This document shows positions 3,979-5,488 of a stretch of 5,488 bases of DNA, piece after piece. Position 1 is the first letter of the stretch; the number at the start of each line of letters is the position of its first letter. Below the pieces are notes generated by a model that was not told the origin of the DNA, did no database searches, and saw nothing but the letters and a program-made list of their open reading frames with translations. Source of the stretch: an uncultured Rickettsiales bacterium (GTDB taxonomy: Bacteria; Pseudomonadota; Alphaproteobacteria; Rs-D84); contig UROD01000055.1 of NCBI GenBank assembly GCA_900549365.1, positions 1-5,488 on the forward strand, read 5' to 3'. The position numbers were made by a program, and so were the translations under genes.

Positions 3979-5488
3979 TGAAAAAATTTTTAACTGGAAT
4001 CTTTGTCGTTTTCTTTTCTGTGCCGGCATTTGCCGCCATGACCAGTATATCTGGTTTGATTGTGGACGAACGTGGCGAACCATTGACGGGCGCAACGATA
4101 TTGAGTAAAACCACAATAAATAAATATGCGATTGCGGACACCAATGGCGCGTTTTCATTACAGAATATTGACAGCGACGATACACTGGAAGTCAGTTTTA
4201 CTGGCTGTACATCAAAGACAATTTCTGCATCGGCCGCAAATTCCAAAATCATATTGAATTGTGAAAACACCTTGGACGAGGTTGTTACCACCGCCCAGTG
4301 GATCAGTCGCGCATGCACCGCCGATGAACTGGCACCCCTGCACGCCAGTGCTGGCAAAACCGCACGAAATTCTGATGGCACGGGTGTCTACTGTGTACCA
4401 ACCGCATGTGTTGCCGAATACAAATTGACCCACGGCGTATGCGAAAAAATTATCTGTGACGGACCACGTTATGTTATGAATGCGGCCAAAAATGGCTGTG
4501 ATGATATGGTTGGTCGCGATTGCCAATCGGGTGACGCAAATGCAAAATCTGCAAAGTACGAAATGAATGGTTCAACTTTGGAATGCGTTATCAAAAAATG
4601 CAATTCCAAATACATGCTGGACGGTGGCAAATGCGTCCCCAGTGACGGCCCATGCAGTGCCGAACAAATCGCGGCAATTCCACACGCAACCGCGGGTGAA
4701 TTAAAACGCGGTGTATGCAACGCAACCGAATGCGATGGCGGATATGAAGTATCGGGTGGGAAATGCATCGAAATCAGTGGTGGCTGCAAACCAATGCCTG
4801 CCAACGCAAAAGTCGCACACCGCGTATGGAACGCAGAAACAAATTCTGAACAATGCATAATTGACGAATGCGCCGCTGGTTATAACGTCAGTGACGACAA
4901 ATTATCATGCATTGAAAAACCACAACCAACATTGACTGCCGAACAATCCGCGGCCAAGACCCAAGAATTGCGCGAAAATTATAATACGCAAAAGGCCAAG
5001 GAACAATCCACCGCCAACAAACTGATTGGTGCGGCGGGCATTGGGGCAACTGGTATCGGTGCACAAATGGCGGCATCTGCGTTGGCGGAACAGCGCGCCG
5101 ATAACCTGGCCGAGGCCGACATGACCGCATATCTGGCCACATTCAAATGCGACTATGGCATGGGACGAAATATCAACGGCGGCGATAAAGAGGTTGAACT
5201 GCCTGGGGGTAATGACCTGTTATCACTGTACAACGAATATAAAACATTGGCCGATGATTTGAAAACTCGTAAAGAGGCACTGGGTCTGTCCGCTGGCATT
5301 GAATCACAGGTTATTTTGGACAAGGCATCAACCGGTCTGTACGACGACGAATCCACAGGCGTCACCAACGGCACATATGCCAGTTTGGCGCGCGCACTGT
5401 CCAACCCAACGGGCGCAGATGCAGAAAAATGGAATGCGCAAAAAACTGAAACCAGCCAGAAATTAAAGGCCGGCGCAATCACGGCGGG
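3978..5488 (+). CDS. Secreted protein: SusC-type N-terminal domain fused to cysteine repeats and glycine zipper, third gene of operon, runs off the window
   Basis: The ATG shares its A with the previous TAA (TAATG) and 503 codons are open to the window edge. It begins MKKFLTGIFVVFFSVPAFA, a signal peptide cut after residue 19. Residues 23-106 resemble the carboxypeptidase-regulatory-like domain at the N-terminus of Bacteroidota SusC-type receptors: ISGLIVDERGEPLTGATI, then DTNGAFSLQNI, then LDEVVTTA at 99-106. Residues 111-314 carry about four divergent units of roughly 45 residues ending in a C-x3-4-C-x3-Y-x8-10-C pattern. A Gln/Lys/Ala helix (315-346) precedes a glycine zipper (349-362) and the TFKCDYG motif (388-394). 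A helical, charged region then continues out of view. No TonB-dependent beta-barrel is visible in the 503 residues. It is probably exported and disulfide-bonded, with the N-terminal domain binding a partner. That function, and the unseen C-terminus, remain open. Confidence 0.88.
   Translation, partial: MKKFLTGIFVVFFSVPAFAAMTSISGLIVDERGEPLTGATILSKTTINKYAIADTNGAFSLQNIDSDDTLEVSFTGCTSKTISASAANSKIILNCENTLDEVVTTAQWISRACTADELAPLHASAGKTARNSDGTGVYCVPTACVAEYKLTHGVCEKIICDGPRYVMNAAKNGCDDMVGRDCQSGDANAKSAKYEMNGSTLECVIKKCNSKYMLDGGKCVPSDGPCSAEQIAAIPHATAGELKRGVCNATECDGGYEVSGGKCIEISGGCKPMPANAKVAHRVWNAETNSEQCIIDECAAGYNVSDDKLSCIEKPQPTLTAEQSAAKTQELRENYNTQKAKEQSTANKLIGAAGIGATGIGAQMAASALAEQRADNLAEADMTAYLATFKCDYGMGRNINGGDKEVELPGGNDLLSLYNEYKTLADDLKTRKEALGLSAGIESQVILDKASTGLYDDESTGVTNGTYASLARALSNPTGADAEKWNAQKTETSQKLKAGAITA
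4044..4295 (+). other. Carboxypeptidase-regulatory-like (SusC N-terminal extension type) domain
   Basis: Within the third operon gene, residues 23-106 follow the family pattern closely. It opens with I-x-G-x-V/I-x-D-E-x-G-E-P-L-x-G-A, has a central A-D-x-N-G-x-F-S-L, then an E-V-S-F-x-G strand and a closing L-D-E-V-V-x-T-A. Cys77 and Cys95 could pair inside the domain. The family is known as a small beta-sandwich ahead of TonB-dependent receptors and in some surface proteins. Assigned by eye, without a profile search. Confidence 0.75.
4308..4919 (+). repeat. Four degenerate cysteine-rich repeats of about 45 residues (protein level)
   Basis: Residues 111-314 of the third operon gene. Each unit has a leading Cys (113, 182, 226, 270), an Ala-rich A-x-A segment, a Cys pair three or four residues apart (139/144, 203/208, 247/252, 293/298), a Tyr (148, 212, 256, 302) and a closing Cys (155, 219, 263, 311). 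The best conserved tail is GYEVSGGKC. The first unit carries an extra Cys pair (160, 174). EGF-like or similar disulfide modules are the nearest analogy, but the spacing is not canonical EGF. Confidence 0.75.

Noticed and set aside
3935..4858. Minus-strand frames of about 100-150 codons opposite the third operon gene
   Set aside because: They overlap a gene with a clear signal peptide, a recognisable domain and cysteine repeats; nothing in their translations suggests a real protein.
1231..4919. Cysteine motifs as metal-binding sites (ferredoxin, zinc finger or metallothionein)
   Set aside because: Spacings are mostly C-x4-C to C-x12-C with few CxxC pairs, and the proteins carry signal peptides, which fits disulfides better than Fe-S or zinc sites.
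1..5488. Frequent GACGCA(T) strings as a DNA uptake or regulatory motif
   Set aside because: They mostly fall in frame as Asp-Ala codons in Ala-rich proteins and occur without fixed spacing, so codon preference explains them.
1..5488. CRISPR arrays, tRNA or rRNA genes, insertion sequences
   Set aside because: No regularly spaced direct repeats, tRNA-like cloverleaf, rRNA segment, transposase or terminal inverted repeats were seen on either strand.

Overview
The window looks like bacterial accessory or envelope DNA. Every gene that can be read from its start encodes a protein with an N-terminal export or membrane signal. Promoters are of sigma-70 type, every visible stop codon is TAA, and the standard genetic code fits. 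My best guess at the source is an uncultured, probably gut- or host-associated Gram-negative bacterium, perhaps an alphaproteobacterium. That rests on an impression of similar Ala- and Cys-rich secreted proteins in such genomes; no marker gene here fixes the taxonomy.

Left part, minus strand (1-1080). An exported protein with ankyrin-like repeats runs off the left edge (1-371), with its own promoter at 395-424. Upstream of it in the same direction is a 182-residue membrane-anchored protein (474-1022). This has a coiled coil, a Lys/Pro/Gln linker and an Asn/Val-rich segment. It is driven by a near-consensus promoter (1052-1080) and closed by a clear hairpin-plus-T-tract terminator (426-453), so the two genes are probably separate transcription units.

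Right part, plus strand (1108-5488). A divergent promoter with a perfect TATAAT box precedes three tightly packed genes: 1156-2025, 2041-3978, and 3978 to beyond the right edge. The first gap is 15 bp and the second junction is a TAATG stop/start overlap. All three products have signal peptides and many cysteines, so they are probably exported to an oxidising compartment and disulfide-bonded. Genes one and two share a six-cysteine module with nearly identical spacing, so they are related in part. Gene three is different. It starts with a small beta-sandwich domain like the N-terminal extension of Bacteroidota SusC-type TonB-dependent receptors, including a closing LDEVVTTA-like motif. About four divergent cysteine repeats of roughly 45 residues follow, then a glycine-zipper segment and a helical region.

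Taken together, the plus-strand genes look like an operon for a cell-envelope or surface complex whose function I cannot name. The non-coding stretches (372-473, 1023-1155, 2026-2040) are accounted for by the terminator, promoters and leaders listed. I see no RNA genes, CRISPR arrays, insertion sequences or attachment sites.
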